64,000 nt of DNA from Ideonella_A intermedia_A (GCA_943370175.1 CALRPU020000031.1:1-64000), one strand, 5' to 3'. Shown: positions 8,383 to 18,671, counted from the stretch's first letter. The notes: generated by a model not told the origin, from the sequence alone. Numbers and translations: made by a program.

Positions 8383-8841
8383 ATGATCAGCCGAGAACGC
8401 CTGCCGGATGGCGCCGCGGTGGGGTCTGCCCACCCTGAGGCAGGGCCCACCCGCTCGATGGCTTCAGCGGGTTTCGGTTCGCCAGGGGAGGACGCCACCG
8501 TTCGGCGGATCAGTCTCGACGAGGCGCTGATTCCGCACCCTCAATCCACCTTTGCCATGCGCGCTGCCGGCAGCGGCATGCTCGGCGCGGGCATCGCCGA
8601 CGGCGACGTGCTGCTGGTCGACCGGGCGCTCAGCCCCGAACCGGGCCAGGTCGTGATCGCCATCGTCGATGGCGAACTGACTTGCCGCCAGATCGTCCGG
8701 TACGGCAGCCGCCTCATGCTGCGGGCCGCCCCCGACTCGCCGGCCGACAGCGGGGCCGCCAGTCCGGCGGACCGGGCCGATGCCGAGCCGCTGCAGATCT
8801 GGGGCGTCGTGACGACCGTCATCCGCTCCCTGTTGCGCTGA
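8383..8841 (+). CDS. umuD: UmuD-like protein lacking the Ser-Lys dyad
   Basis: A 152-residue homologue of the DNA polymerase V accessory subunit. It has a UmuD-like cleavage region (SAGFGSPGED) and the peptidase-fold core (STFAMRAAGSGMLGAGIADG, then DVLLVDRALSP and IVDGELTC). The nucleophile motif GDSM of E. coli UmuD reads GSGM here, so S60 is replaced by Gly with a Ser one position earlier. The catalytic Lys97 (TVKK) is replaced in TCRQ. Self-cleavage to UmuD' is therefore doubtful. It is followed 37 bp later by an intact umuC and preceded by a LexA-box promoter. Confidence 0.82.
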   Translation: MISRERLPDGAAVGSAHPEAGPTRSMASAGFGSPGEDATVRRISLDEALIPHPQSTFAMRAAGSGMLGAGIADGDVLLVDRALSPEPGQVVIAIVDGELTCRQIVRYGSRLMLRAAPDSPADSGAASPADRADAEPLQIWGVVTTVIRSLLR

Positions 8842-8878
8842 CTCCCGCCGGCATCGGGACCACCGCCGCAGCCCTGCC

Positions 8879-10234
8879 ATGCTCGCACTGCTCGACGCCA
8901 ACAACATGTACGTCAGCTGCGAACGTGTGTTCGCACCGCGCCTGATCGGCCGGCCGGTGGTGGTGCTGTCCTCCAACGACGGCGCCTGCATCGCCCGATC
9001 CGACGAGGCCAAGGCGCTGGGCGTTGGCATGGCCCAGCCCTGGTTCCAGGTCCGGCACCTGCAGCGCAGCGCCGGGTTGATCGCGGTGTCGGCGAACTTC
9101 GAGCTGTACAGCGACATGAGCGCCCGGATGATGTCGGTGGCCGCCCGCTATGCGCCGCGGCAGCAGGTCTACTCCATCGACGAATGCTTTTTGGACTTCG
9201 CGGGCGTGTCGGAGGACCGGCTCGCGATCGGACGGGCGCTTCGGGCGGCGGTGCTGCGCGAGGTGGGGCTGCCGACGTCGATCGGTTTCGGGGCGACCAA
9301 GACCCTGGCCAAGCTCGCCAACCATCTGGCCAAGACCGCCGACCGCAAGGCCGAGACCCTGCCGGCCGAACTTGTCCCGCAGATCGCCCAGGTCTGCGAC
9401 CTCGGCCGGCTGAACGATGTCACCCGCGGCGCGCTGTACGCCGCGACCCCGGTCGGCGAGGTCTGGGGTGTGGGGCGGAAGATTGGTGCGCGGCTGCAGG
9501 AGGCCGGCATTCGCACCGTCCTCCAGTTGATCGAAGCCGATCCGAGCCAGCTGCGCCGCCGCTTCAGCGTCGTGCTTGAGCAAACTTGGCGAGAGCTCAA
9601 CGGCATCGCCTGCCACGCCTTCAACGACGTCGCCGACGGCCCGGCGGACAAGCAGCAGATCCTGGTCTCGCGGTCGTTCGGCGAGCCCATCCGCGCGCTG
9701 AACGGCATCGTCGAGGCGGTCAGTGAGTTCACCTCCCGGGCCGCCGAAAAGCTGAGGCAGCAGGGCAGCGTGGCGGGGTCGGTGGGGGTGTTTTTCCGGA
9801 CGAGCCCCTATCGGGCCCACGATGCCCAGCACCAGGTGCAGCTCACGGTGCCGCTGACCCGGCCGACCGACGACACGGCCGAACTGGTGGGCGCGGCGGT
9901 CGCGATGGTGAAACGATCGTTCCGGCCAGGCTTCAACTACGCCAAGGCCGGAGCCTTCCTGGTCGATTTCCAGCCGGCCTCCGTGCGCCAGGGCGAGCTC
10001 GACCTGTTCGGAGCCGTGAACGTCCAGAAGCCGGCCGAGTCCGCCCGTGATCGGTCGGCGCTGATGGCCACCATGGACAGCTTGAACCGCCGCTTCGGGC
10101 GGGACTCGGTGCGGGTGGGCAGCACCACCCTGGCCAGCCAGAACAGCGAAGTGCCGCGATGGGCAACACGGCAGGATTCGCGGTCACCGAGGTACACGAC
10201 CCGGTGGACCGAGCTGCCCACTGTCAAGACCTGA
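8879..10234 (+). CDS. umuC: DNA polymerase V catalytic subunit (Y family)
   Basis: A 451-residue Y-family translesion polymerase. The catalytic acidic residues are present in ALLDANNMYVSCE at the N-terminus and in YSIDECFLDF near residues 99-108. The helix-hairpin-helix/thumb region (GVGRKIGARLQEAGI), little-finger domain and UmuC-type C-terminus (MDSLNRRFGRD and SPRYTTRW) are all intact and full length. It acts at stalled forks with UmuD' and RecA in lesion bypass. It lies 37 bp after the umuD-like gene and is predicted to share its SOS promoter. Intact UmuC next to a UmuD without catalytic residues is unusual. Confidence 0.93.
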   Translation: MLALLDANNMYVSCERVFAPRLIGRPVVVLSSNDGACIARSDEAKALGVGMAQPWFQVRHLQRSAGLIAVSANFELYSDMSARMMSVAARYAPRQQVYSIDECFLDFAGVSEDRLAIGRALRAAVLREVGLPTSIGFGATKTLAKLANHLAKTADRKAETLPAELVPQIAQVCDLGRLNDVTRGALYAATPVGEVWGVGRKIGARLQEAGIRTVLQLIEADPSQLRRRFSVVLEQTWRELNGIACHAFNDVADGPADKQQILVSRSFGEPIRALNGIVEAVSEFTSRAAEKLRQQGSVAGSVGVFFRTSPYRAHDAQHQVQLTVPLTRPTDDTAELVGAAVAMVKRSFRPGFNYAKAGAFLVDFQPASVRQGELDLFGAVNVQKPAESARDRSALMATMDSLNRRFGRDSVRVGSTTLASQNSEVPRWATRQDSRSPRYTTRWTELPTVKT

Positions 10235-10981
10235 GCACCGCTGTGGCGAGGTGGTGGTCGACCGGCAAGGGCCCCATGCGGCCGACACTGCCCTTCAGCG
10301 ACTTGGTGCTCCCCGCTGGCCCGATCGTGCGACTGCAAATCAAATGACGCATCCGCCAAGCCAGTGCGCCGGCCTGTGGGCCTCGGGCACGGGCAGCCGG
10401 GCGCCTCGGTCGCGGCCGCTTCAATGCAATCATTGCATTGCCCGCAATGTATGCATTCATTCCTCAAGGCGTCGAGCGCCTCAGTTTTCCTTGAAAGTAG
10501 GATGAAAGCGCTCGATGCGGCAGAAACAGGGTGGTGTCGAAATGAAAGCCCAACACCCCCCCGCTCGAGCCCCGCAATCGGTGCGCAGTCGGTTCGAGCG
10601 GACGCCTGGGTGCAATGCTGACATTTCAACAATGGCAGTAGTTGCATTGCCGCCGGCCCCATGCCGGTGAGCACCCAATTTGCCGGCGCCTTGAGGCGTC
10701 TGGTTCACGCTGCTGATTTGTCGGTTGCAGCAGCTTCGTCAGCTGCGGTGCGGTGCCGATCAGCATCCCTGACTCCCTGAACCACGGCGAGCGGCCACGC
10801 TGAAGCGGCGGCTTCAGACGTGCTGTCGCTTCCCCCGCCCCTCCACCCTCGCCCGGTCTTCTGAGGGTCTGGACCCTGCGCGTGGCCAGACCGTCGGGCT
10901 TTCCAGTTCGCCTAGGGCCAAGTGGCCGACCGTCCCGACCTGCACTGCCAGGCGCAGCCACGGGCCAACGGCGCATGGCGT
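10235..10981. other. Gene-poor stretch with AT-rich palindromes
   Basis: No convincing coding sequence. The notable element is ATGCAAT-C-ATTGCAT at 10424-10438, a 15-bp palindrome followed by further ATTGC/GCAAT copies to about 10456 (TTGCCCGCAATGTATGCATTC). This local AT-rich cluster may be a protein-binding site. The rest looks like eroded DNA between the umuDC locus and the regulator gene. Confidence 0.4.
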
Positions 10982-11737
10982 TCACTCCAACGCGACCTCC
11001 TGCGGTTGCCTGCGCGGCACTGCAAACGCCCTCGGCTCCCAATCACGCACCGACAACGGCACCGCCACGCCTTGCTTGTGCGCCCGGGGCAATGCGGCGC
11101 AGCCCTGGTGCAGTTCGCTCACCCGCTTTGCCAGCCGCCGCAGCTCGCCGTGCAACTCCACACATGAGGCTTCATTCAGCATCCCGAACGCGAGTGCCAG
11201 CTGCTCGCCCTCCGCGTCGAATCGGCTGTCGACGTAGTCGGCGAGGTTGCGCAAGATGAAGTGCCGCCGGATCGGTCCATCGGGCAGCCAGTCAAAGTCG
11301 CGCGCCACCTTCAGCCGAACGCGGTCGCCCGGCAGCAGCGCGATCAGGTCCATGCGGTCCAACACCAGCAACCGCTTCAGGCAGTCGGCGCGCGTCAGCC
11401 GGTAGGTGTTCACGATGTCGTCAACGCTCCAGTGGTTGAAGGCACACACCGCCACCAGCATCAGCCGTTCGTCACGCACTAATTGCCCTTCCTGCTCGGC
11501 GGTCAGTGCCTGCAGGCGACTCCCCTGCCCCGCCGCCTCGGCCATGAGTTCGGACAGGGTGTAGCCGAGCAAGCCTGCGAGCAGCTCCAGGCGTTCGACT
11601 GTGAAACGCTCGCTGGAAAACAAGCGCTTCACGCTCGTCTCCGACAGGCCCAGGCCCGTGGCGACATCCCGGTAGGTCAGGCCGCGCGCCTTGAGCAACC
11701 GCTTCAAGGTGGCAATCAGCACGGGCAGTTCATACAT
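10982..11737 (-). CDS. XRE-family transcriptional regulator
   Basis: A 251-residue protein. Residues about 14-55 form an XRE-type helix-turn-helix (GLTYRDVATGLGLSETSVKR). The remainder has a Trp/Asp-rich central part (HWSVDDIVNTYRLTRADCL) and a helical C-terminus that could bind a ligand or partner. The start is ATG 11737, giving the N-terminus MYELPVLIATL; a longer in-frame start lies in the integrase remnant upstream and is unlikely. This family is common near MATE or transporter genes in proteobacteria, but no such target lies beside it here, so the regulon is unknown. Confidence 0.8.
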   Translation of the reverse strand: MYELPVLIATLKRLLKARGLTYRDVATGLGLSETSVKRLFSSERFTVERLELLAGLLGYTLSELMAEAAGQGSRLQALTAEQEGQLVRDERLMLVAVCAFNHWSVDDIVNTYRLTRADCLKRLLVLDRMDLIALLPGDRVRLKVARDFDWLPDGPIRRHFILRNLADYVDSRFDAEGEQLALAFGMLNEASCVELHGELRRLAKRVSELHQGCAALPRAHKQGVAVPLSVRDWEPRAFAVPRRQPQEVALE

Positions 11738-11758
11738 GGTGTCGCATTCTGGTACCCG

Positions 11759-12047
11759 GCGTGATTTCAAACTGCACCGGGCGCTGGGTTTTGCGCTGCA
11801 TCACCATGGCGTGGGATGCGACCTGGTCTCCGCGGCAAACGTCCCGGACCATCAGACTGACGAGGTCGCAACCTCGTCGCTTGCTGTCAATGCCCAGGTT
11901 GAAGAGAGCAAGTTCCCGGACTCGGTCTTCCATCTGAAGGCGCACGCGGAGGGCCCAGATGTCCTTGAGCTTGAACAGTGCCTTCTGGCCGACGATGTTG
12001 CCCTTATTCCATTGCTCGCGATGAGCCGCATTGGCTGCAGATCCCAT
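11759..12047 (-). pseudogene. Tyrosine recombinase (integrase) N-terminal remnant
   Basis: From ATG 12047 the minus strand encodes about 96 residues with the pattern of phage-type integrase N-terminal/core regions in Burkholderiales (WNKGNIVGQKALFKLKDIWA, then RVRLQMEDRVRELALFN, GCDLVSLMVRDV and KTQRPVQFEIT). Homology stops near 11759, before the catalytic Arg-His-Arg-Tyr box, and the frame runs into the XRE gene's promoter region. This is a 3'-truncated, inactive copy. A second copy of its 5' end is found at 63560-63630. Confidence 0.7.
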
Positions 12048-12090
12048 GATGGTCTCCGTCGAGTTGAGGGCCTGACAAGATGCGCCGACG
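12021..12090. repeat. Repeat A, copy 1 (integrase 5' end and leader)
   Basis: This stretch is about 80 percent similar by eye to 63560-63630, including the shared TCCCATGATGGTCTCC core, GAGTTG and ACAAGATGCGC. It spans the first codons of the integrase remnant and its leader. It marks either two related insertions or one element whose parts were scattered. Confidence 0.6.
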
Positions 12091-12345
12091 CGCGAATGGC
12101 GTTCTTGTCTTGCATCAATTCAGGCCAGCAGCTGTTGCGGGCGCTAAAGGTCAGCTATGCAGTAGTGCCTCGAAATGCGGCTGTCGGCCATCAAGAGTCA
12201 TTCGGCAGGGCCGCCAATCAGCGGTCGTTTGACGCCGCGACCGACCGTCTAGCGCGACCCGCATGCCTGCGACCTGTACCGATTGCAAGCACTGCAGATC
12301 ACCAGATTCGCGATTCCAGGGCCGTGTCTAGTGGATGGCTCAAGC

Positions 12346-12417
12346 CTGCCAAGACTGACAGAAGCGGCAGTACAGACTGCCAAAACCGCTGGCACTGCAC
12401 TGCCAAGCCAAGTGGCG
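12346..12417. promoter_or_regulatory. Candidate upstream activator sites (CTGCCA half sites), unit 1
   Basis: CTGCCAA occurs at 12346, 12377 and 12400. Two of these pair with inverted TGGC half sites (TGCCA-N7-TGGCA at 12378-12394 and TGCCA-N7-TGGCG at 12401-12417). They lie about 85-125 bp upstream of the sigma-54 element at 12502, a usual enhancer distance. Similar half sites precede the other two sigma-54 promoters of the island, which makes them candidate binding sites for the FisR-like activator. Confidence 0.5.
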
Positions 12418-12461
12418 GTAGCGGTCTCTCGGTCCCTGAGTTGGGCAAAAACTCTAGGTAG

Positions 12462-12473
12462 ATCAATGGCTTG
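12462..12473 (+). promoter_or_regulatory. Possible IHF site
   Basis: ATCAATGGCTTG matches the IHF core ATCAANNNNTTR. It lies between the candidate activator sites and the sigma-54 promoter, where IHF bending would bring the activator to the polymerase. A 12-base match is weak evidence alone. Confidence 0.35.
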
Positions 12474-12501
12474 CATAGCGAAGAAGAGGTGGCGCAAAGC
12501 C

Positions 12502-12517
12502 TGGCATGCGTCTTGAG
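12502..12517 (+). promoter_or_regulatory. Sigma-54 promoter 1
   Basis: TGGCATGCGTCTTGAG fits the -24/-12 consensus (TGGCAC-N5-TTGC) with GG and the second element correctly spaced; the -12 reads TTGA. It is nearly identical to elements at 18891 and 31744. It precedes the DUF2892-MBL-SQR-SulP operon, with a leader of about 50 nt to ATG 12580. Confidence 0.72.
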
Positions 12518-12579
12518 GTGTGTTGTTCATGCTGGCGCTTCTCCGCCGGCTAGTAACCCACACCCCAAGGAGACGCTTC

Positions 12580-12774
12580 ATGAAAGTCAACTCAGGCACC
12601 CTGGACCGCGCCGTGCGCGTTGCTGCAGGTCTGGTCCTCATCGGTCTGGCCGCCACTGGCAAGGTCGGCCTGTGGGGCTACATCGGCGTCGTGCCGCTGC
12701 TGACGGGCGCGATAGGCAACTGTCCGGTGTATTCCATCTTCGGCATCAACACCTGCTCATTGAACAAGCGCTGA
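12580..12774 (+). CDS. DUF2892 (YgaP-like) small membrane protein
   Basis: A 64-residue protein of the DUF2892 type. It opens MKVNSGTLDRAVRVAAGL and continues with two short hydrophobic segments, then the conserved CPVYSIFGINTC end with two cysteines. This domain is the membrane part of YgaP rhodaneses and often stands alone in sulfur clusters. AAGGAG at 12567-12572 fixes the ATG at 12580; the longer start lacks support. It is the first gene after sigma-54 promoter 1. A role in handling sulfane sulfur at the membrane is likely but not proven. Confidence 0.85.
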   Translation: MKVNSGTLDRAVRVAAGLVLIGLAATGKVGLWGYIGVVPLLTGAIGNCPVYSIFGINTCSLNKR

Positions 12775-12842
12775 AGCAGCGACCGGCCGCATTGCGTGCC
12801 CCGCATCGTTCACGCTGGATGACCCAAACTGGAGACACCCCC

Positions 12843-13739
12843 ATGCCCGCGCAAAGCAATCTGCTGGTCGAAGGCCACTTCGACCCCGCTACCTGGACCG
12901 TCAGCTACATCGTGATGGACCGCCGCACCCAGCAGTGCGCCCTAGTCGACAGCGTGCTGGATTACGACCCCAAGTCAGGCCGCACCTCGCACGGCAGCGC
13001 GGACCAATTGATCGCCCGCGTTCGTGAACTGGGCGCCACCGTGCAGTGGATCCTGGAAACGCATGTGCATGCCGACCACCTGTCTGCCGCGCCCTATCTG
13101 AAACAGGTGCTCGGCGGGCAGCTGGGCATTGGGGGCAACATCACCACGGTTCAGCGCACATTTGGCGACCTGTTCAACGCCGAGCCAGGTTTTGCCCGCG
13201 ACGGCCGGCAGTTCGACCACCTGTTCCAGGACGGCGAGCGTTTTCAGATCGGCGAACTGACCGCCACCGCCCTGCACACGCCGGGCCACACGCCGGCCTG
13301 CATGACTTATGTGGTGAGCGACGAGACCAGCACACCGCCTGAGACCGCCGCCTTCGTGGGCGACACCTTGTTCATGCCCGACTACGGCACCGCACGCTGC
13401 GACTTCCCCGGCGGCGACGCGCGCACGCTGTACCGCTCCATCCAGAAGGTGCTCAGCCTGCCGCCTGCGACCACCCTGTACATGTGCCACGACTACCAGC
13501 CCGGGGGCCGCGATGTGCAGTACGTCAGCACCGTGGCTGACGAACGCGCGCACAACGTGCATGTGCGAGACGGCATCAGCGAAAACGAGTTCGTCGCGAT
13601 GCGCCAGGCCCGCGACGCCACGCTGTCCATGCCCACGCTCATCTTGCCGTCGGTGCAAGTGAACATGCGCGCTGGGCACCTGCCCGAGCCCGAATCGAAT
13701 GGCATGCGGTACATCAAGATTCCGCTGAACGCGGTCTGA
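12843..13739 (+). CDS. blh: MBL-fold hydrolase, persulfide-dioxygenase (Blh) type
   Basis: A 298-residue metallo-beta-lactamase-fold protein of the ETHE1/Blh group. Metal-site motifs are complete: THVHADHLS (residues about 69-77), GHTPAC, GDTLF and CHDY. Family members oxidise glutathione persulfide to sulfite with mononuclear iron. It sits between DUF2892 and a DUF442-SQR fusion; Blh proteins elsewhere carry a DUF442 domain themselves, and here that domain is attached to the next gene. It is probably co-transcribed from sigma-54 promoter 1 and expected to remove persulfides produced by SQR. Confidence 0.85.
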   Translation: MPAQSNLLVEGHFDPATWTVSYIVMDRRTQQCALVDSVLDYDPKSGRTSHGSADQLIARVRELGATVQWILETHVHADHLSAAPYLKQVLGGQLGIGGNITTVQRTFGDLFNAEPGFARDGRQFDHLFQDGERFQIGELTATALHTPGHTPACMTYVVSDETSTPPETAAFVGDTLFMPDYGTARCDFPGGDARTLYRSIQKVLSLPPATTLYMCHDYQPGGRDVQYVSTVADERAHNVHVRDGISENEFVAMRQARDATLSMPTLILPSVQVNMRAGHLPEPESNGMRYIKIPLNAV

Positions 13740-13810
13740 AAAGTCGGGATGGACCGCGGCACTGACCGCGGCCCATAGCGCGCCAAAAGCAACACATTGG
13801 AGACAAGCCC

Positions 13811-15487
13811 ATGGACATCAAAAACCTGACCCCTGAACTGTCGGTGGCCGCCCAGATCGCGGCGGCCGATCTGGCTGTCGTCGCCGAAAGCGGTTTTCGT
13901 TCGGTCATTTGCAACCGGCCCGACGGTGAGGGCGCGGATCAGCCACTGGTGGCCGAGCTTGAACGCGCAGCGCTGAGCCACGGGCTGCAGATTCGCTACT
14001 TGCCGGCCGAGTCAGGCAAGGTCACCGATGAACAGGGCAAGGCCTTCGGTACCTTGATGGCCGAGCTGCCCAAGCCCGTGCTGGCCTTTTGCCGTACGGG
14101 CATGCGCTCGACCACGATGTGGGCGCTGTCTCAGGCTGGCAGCCTGCCGCTGCCACAGATCATCGATACCGCAGCCAAGGCCGGCTTCGACTTGAAAGGC
14201 GTGGTGCGGCGCATCGTCAACGGGGGCAAGACACCCGTGGAAGTAGCCGACGCTTCGCACGACGTGGTCATCGTCGGCGGCGGCGCGGCCGGCATCGCGG
14301 TGGCTTCCAGCCTGCTGGCGCGCAGCCCAGGGCTGGACATCGCCATCATCGACCCAGCCGACGTGCACTACTACCAGCCGGGCTGGACGCTGGTGGGCGC
14401 GGGCATCTTCAAGCCTGCGGACACCGCCCGCACCTTGGCCAGCGTGCTGCCACGCGGCGTGCACTGGATCAAGTCGGCAGTGGCCGCCTTCGAACCCGAA
14501 CGCAATGCGGTCATCCTGGATGGCTGCCGCGTGGTGAAGTACCAGCAGCTCGTTGTGTGCCCCGGGCTGAAGCTGGACTGGCACGGCATCGAAGGCCTGA
14601 CCGACACGCTGGGCCGCAACGGCGTGACCAGCAACTACCGCTACGACCTGGCGCCCTACACCTGGCAGCTGGTGCAGGAGCTGGCGCGAAAGAAGGGCGG
14701 CCGAGCCGTCTTCAGCCAGCCGCCCATGCCCATCAAGTGCGCCGGGGCGCCGCAAAAGGCGATGTACCTGTCGGCCGACCACTGGAAACGCCAGGGTGTG
14801 CTGGGCAACATCGACATCCAGTTCTGCAATGCTGGGGCGGTGCTGTTTGGCGTGTCCGATTATGTGCCCGCGTTGATGGAGTACGTGAAGGCCTATGGCA
14901 TCGGCCTGAACTTCGGCCAGACGCTGGTGGCGGTGGACGGCCCTGCACAGAAGGCGACCTTCAGTGTGGCCGGCGCAGATGGCAAGAAAGAGTTGGTCAC
15001 GCGCGAATTCGACATGCTGCACGCCGTGCCACCGCAACGCGCGCCCGACTTCATCCGCGTCAGTCCCCTGGCCGACGCGGCGGGCTGGGTCGACACCGAC
15101 GCCAGCACCTTGCGCCACAAGACCCACGCCAACATCTTCGCGTTGGGTGATGTGGCCAACACCGCCAACGCCAAGACCGCTGCTGCCGCGCGCAAACAGG
15201 CGCCCGTGGTGGCGCATAACCTGCTGGCCCTGCGCGGTGCCATGAAGGGCGAGGCGAAGTACGACGGCTACGGCTCATGCCCGTTGACGGTTGCGCGCGG
15301 CAAGATCGTGCTGGCCGAATTCACTTACGGCGGCAAGCTCGCGCCCAGCTTTCCGAAATGGCTCATCGACGGCACACGGCCTTCCACCCTGGCCTGGCTG
15401 CTGAAGGAACGCGTGATGCCGCCGCTTTACTGGGACGGCATGCTCAAGGGCCGCGAATGGCTGGCCCAGCCTGAGATGGTGGGCTGA
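13811..15487 (+). CDS. sqr: DUF442 phosphatase-like domain fused to sulfide:quinone oxidoreductase
   Basis: A 558-residue fusion. Residues 1-110 are a DUF442 domain with a CRTGMRS loop (C94), of the rhodanese/phosphatase type. From about 150 an FAD-binding oxidoreductase follows, with GGGAAG at 156-161. The type II/human SQOR-like redox cysteines are seen as IKCAGAPQK (C310) and DGYGSCPL (C490). It would oxidise sulfide at the membrane face, pass electrons to quinone and transfer sulfane sulfur to an acceptor. The fused DUF442 may receive that sulfur. Its TGA overlaps the ATG of the SulP gene (TGATG). Confidence 0.9.
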   Translation: MDIKNLTPELSVAAQIAAADLAVVAESGFRSVICNRPDGEGADQPLVAELERAALSHGLQIRYLPAESGKVTDEQGKAFGTLMAELPKPVLAFCRTGMRSTTMWALSQAGSLPLPQIIDTAAKAGFDLKGVVRRIVNGGKTPVEVADASHDVVIVGGGAAGIAVASSLLARSPGLDIAIIDPADVHYYQPGWTLVGAGIFKPADTARTLASVLPRGVHWIKSAVAAFEPERNAVILDGCRVVKYQQLVVCPGLKLDWHGIEGLTDTLGRNGVTSNYRYDLAPYTWQLVQELARKKGGRAVFSQPPMPIKCAGAPQKAMYLSADHWKRQGVLGNIDIQFCNAGAVLFGVSDYVPALMEYVKAYGIGLNFGQTLVAVDGPAQKATFSVAGADGKKELVTREFDMLHAVPPQRAPDFIRVSPLADAAGWVDTDASTLRHKTHANIFALGDVANTANAKTAAAARKQAPVVAHNLLALRGAMKGEAKYDGYGSCPLTVARGKIVLAEFTYGGKLAPSFPKWLIDGTRPSTLAWLLKERVMPPLYWDGMLKGREWLAQPEMVG

Positions 15488-17307
15488 TGACGCAAGGCAG
15501 CACGGGCACCGGAAGCCACAGCAACCCAGGCATCCGGACCTGGGCGCAGCGCCTGTCTGCGCTGTCCTTGCCCGGGCTGCCGGTGCTGGACTGGGGCCGC
15601 CGCTACGACCGCAACACGCTGGTTGGCGACGGCGTGGCAGCGCTGATCGTCACCATCATGCTCATTCCGCAGAGCCTGGCCTACGCGCTGTTGGCCGGTC
15701 TGCCGCCCGAGGTGGGCCTGTACGCCAGCGTGGCACCGCTGCTGCTGTACGCTGTGTTCGGCAGCAGCCGCGTTCTGGCTGTGGGCCCGGTGGCCGTGGT
15801 GTCGCTGATGACGGCGGCGGCCGTGGGCGAACACGCCGCAGCGGGCACAGCAGCCTATTGGCAGGTGGCCATCACGCTGGCGTTTCTGTCGGGTGCGATG
15901 CTGCTGCTGATGGGCGTGCTGCGCCTGGGTTTCCTGGCCAACTTCCTGAGCCACCCGGTGATCTCCGGCTTCATCTCGGCATCGGGCTTGCTGATTGCGG
16001 CCAGCCAGCTGAAAACGCTGATGGGCGTGAAGGCCGAAGGCCACAACCTGATTGAGCTTCTGGGCGCCTTGGCCAGCCAGGCTCCCCACACCCACTGGCT
16101 GACGCTGGTGGTCGGCGTGGCCACGACGGCCTTCCTGTTCTGGGTGCGCAAGGGCCTGAAGCCGCTGCTGGTGGGCTGGGGGCTTGGCCCCAGGCTGGCC
16201 GACGTCATCGCCAAGGCCGGCCCGGTGGCAGCCATCGCCGTCACCACCGGCCTGGCCTGGTGGCTGAGCTGGCAGGCGCAGGGCATGAAGATCGTGGGCA
16301 GCATTCCCCAGGGCCTGCCACCCCTGACGGCGCCCAGCTGGGATCTTGCTCTGTGGCGCGAACTGGCGGTACCCGCGCTGTTGATCAGCGTCGTGGGCTT
16401 CGTCGAATCGGTGTCGGTAGGGCAGACGCTGGCCGCCAAACGCCGCCAACGGATCGAACCCGACCAGGAACTGGTGGCGCTGGGCGCCAGCAACCTGGGT
16501 GCGGCTTTCAGTGGCGGGTTTCCAGTGACAGGGGGCTTCGCTCGTTCGGTGGTGAATTTCGACGCTGGGGCGCAAACGCCGGCAGCCGGCGTGTACACGG
16601 CAGGGGGCATCCTGCTGGCTTCGCTGTTCCTGACGCCCGCGCTGTACTACCTGCCGCAAGCCACGCTGGCAGCCACCATCATCGTGGCGGTGCTGTCCCT
16701 GGTGGACTTCAGCATCTTCAAGCGCACCTGGGCCTATTCCAAGCCTGATTTCGCGGCCGTGGCGGCCACCTTGCTGGCCACGCTGGCGCTCGGTGTGGAG
16801 ACCGGCCTTGTGGTGGGGGTGGGCTTGTCGCTGGCCCTTTACATGTTCCGCACCAGCCGGCCGCACATGGCCGAAGTGGGTCTGCTGCCCGGCACCGAAC
16901 ACTTTCGCAACGTGCTCCGCTACCCGGTACGAACCAGCCCGCAGCTGCTGAGCTTGCGCGTGGACGAAAGCCTGTACTTTGCCAACGCGCGCAGCCTGGA
17001 AGACCGCATCAACGACGCCGTGGCCAGCCGGCCTGAACTGCGCCATGTGGTGCTGCAGTGCTCGGCCATCAACGACATCGACGCCAGCGCTCTGGAAAGC
17101 CTGGAAGCCATCGACGCGCGGCTGAAGGACGCGGGCGTTCTCTTGCACCTGTCCGAAGTGAAAGGGCCGGTGATGGACCGGCTGCGCGCGACCGAGCTGC
17201 TGCAGCACCTGCGCGGACAAGTCTTCATCAGCCAGTTCCAGGCGGTACAGGCGCTGACGCCCGAGGTGATCGACCCACCCGCGCAGAAGGCCAGCCTGCA
17301 GCCCTGA
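15487..17307 (+). CDS. SulP-family anion transporter with STAS domain
   Basis: A 606-residue SulP/SLC26 permease. It has the family signature near the N-terminus (MLIPQSLAYALLAGLPPEVG), about ten to twelve hydrophobic segments, the conserved PVTGGFARSVVN region in the second half, and a C-terminal STAS domain (about residues 480-590, including HVVLQCSAINDIDASALESL). Members move sulfate, bicarbonate or other anions; in this cluster sulfate or sulfite is the likely substrate. It overlaps sqr by one base and ends 11 bp from the convergent regulator gene, so it closes the operon. Confidence 0.9.
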   Translation: MTQGSTGTGSHSNPGIRTWAQRLSALSLPGLPVLDWGRRYDRNTLVGDGVAALIVTIMLIPQSLAYALLAGLPPEVGLYASVAPLLLYAVFGSSRVLAVGPVAVVSLMTAAAVGEHAAAGTAAYWQVAITLAFLSGAMLLLMGVLRLGFLANFLSHPVISGFISASGLLIAASQLKTLMGVKAEGHNLIELLGALASQAPHTHWLTLVVGVATTAFLFWVRKGLKPLLVGWGLGPRLADVIAKAGPVAAIAVTTGLAWWLSWQAQGMKIVGSIPQGLPPLTAPSWDLALWRELAVPALLISVVGFVESVSVGQTLAAKRRQRIEPDQELVALGASNLGAAFSGGFPVTGGFARSVVNFDAGAQTPAAGVYTAGGILLASLFLTPALYYLPQATLAATIIVAVLSLVDFSIFKRTWAYSKPDFAAVAATLLATLALGVETGLVVGVGLSLALYMFRTSRPHMAEVGLLPGTEHFRNVLRYPVRTSPQLLSLRVDESLYFANARSLEDRINDAVASRPELRHVVLQCSAINDIDASALESLEAIDARLKDAGVLLHLSEVKGPVMDRLRATELLQHLRGQVFISQFQAVQALTPEVIDPPAQKASLQP

Positions 17308-17318
17308 ACCGCGGGGCG

Positions 17319-18671
<1,353 letters not shown>

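Noticed and set aside
15427..17220. Minus-strand open frame of 597 codons over SulP
   Set aside because: Composition is typical of antisense frames in GC-rich genes and the plus strand encodes an unmistakable SulP transporter.
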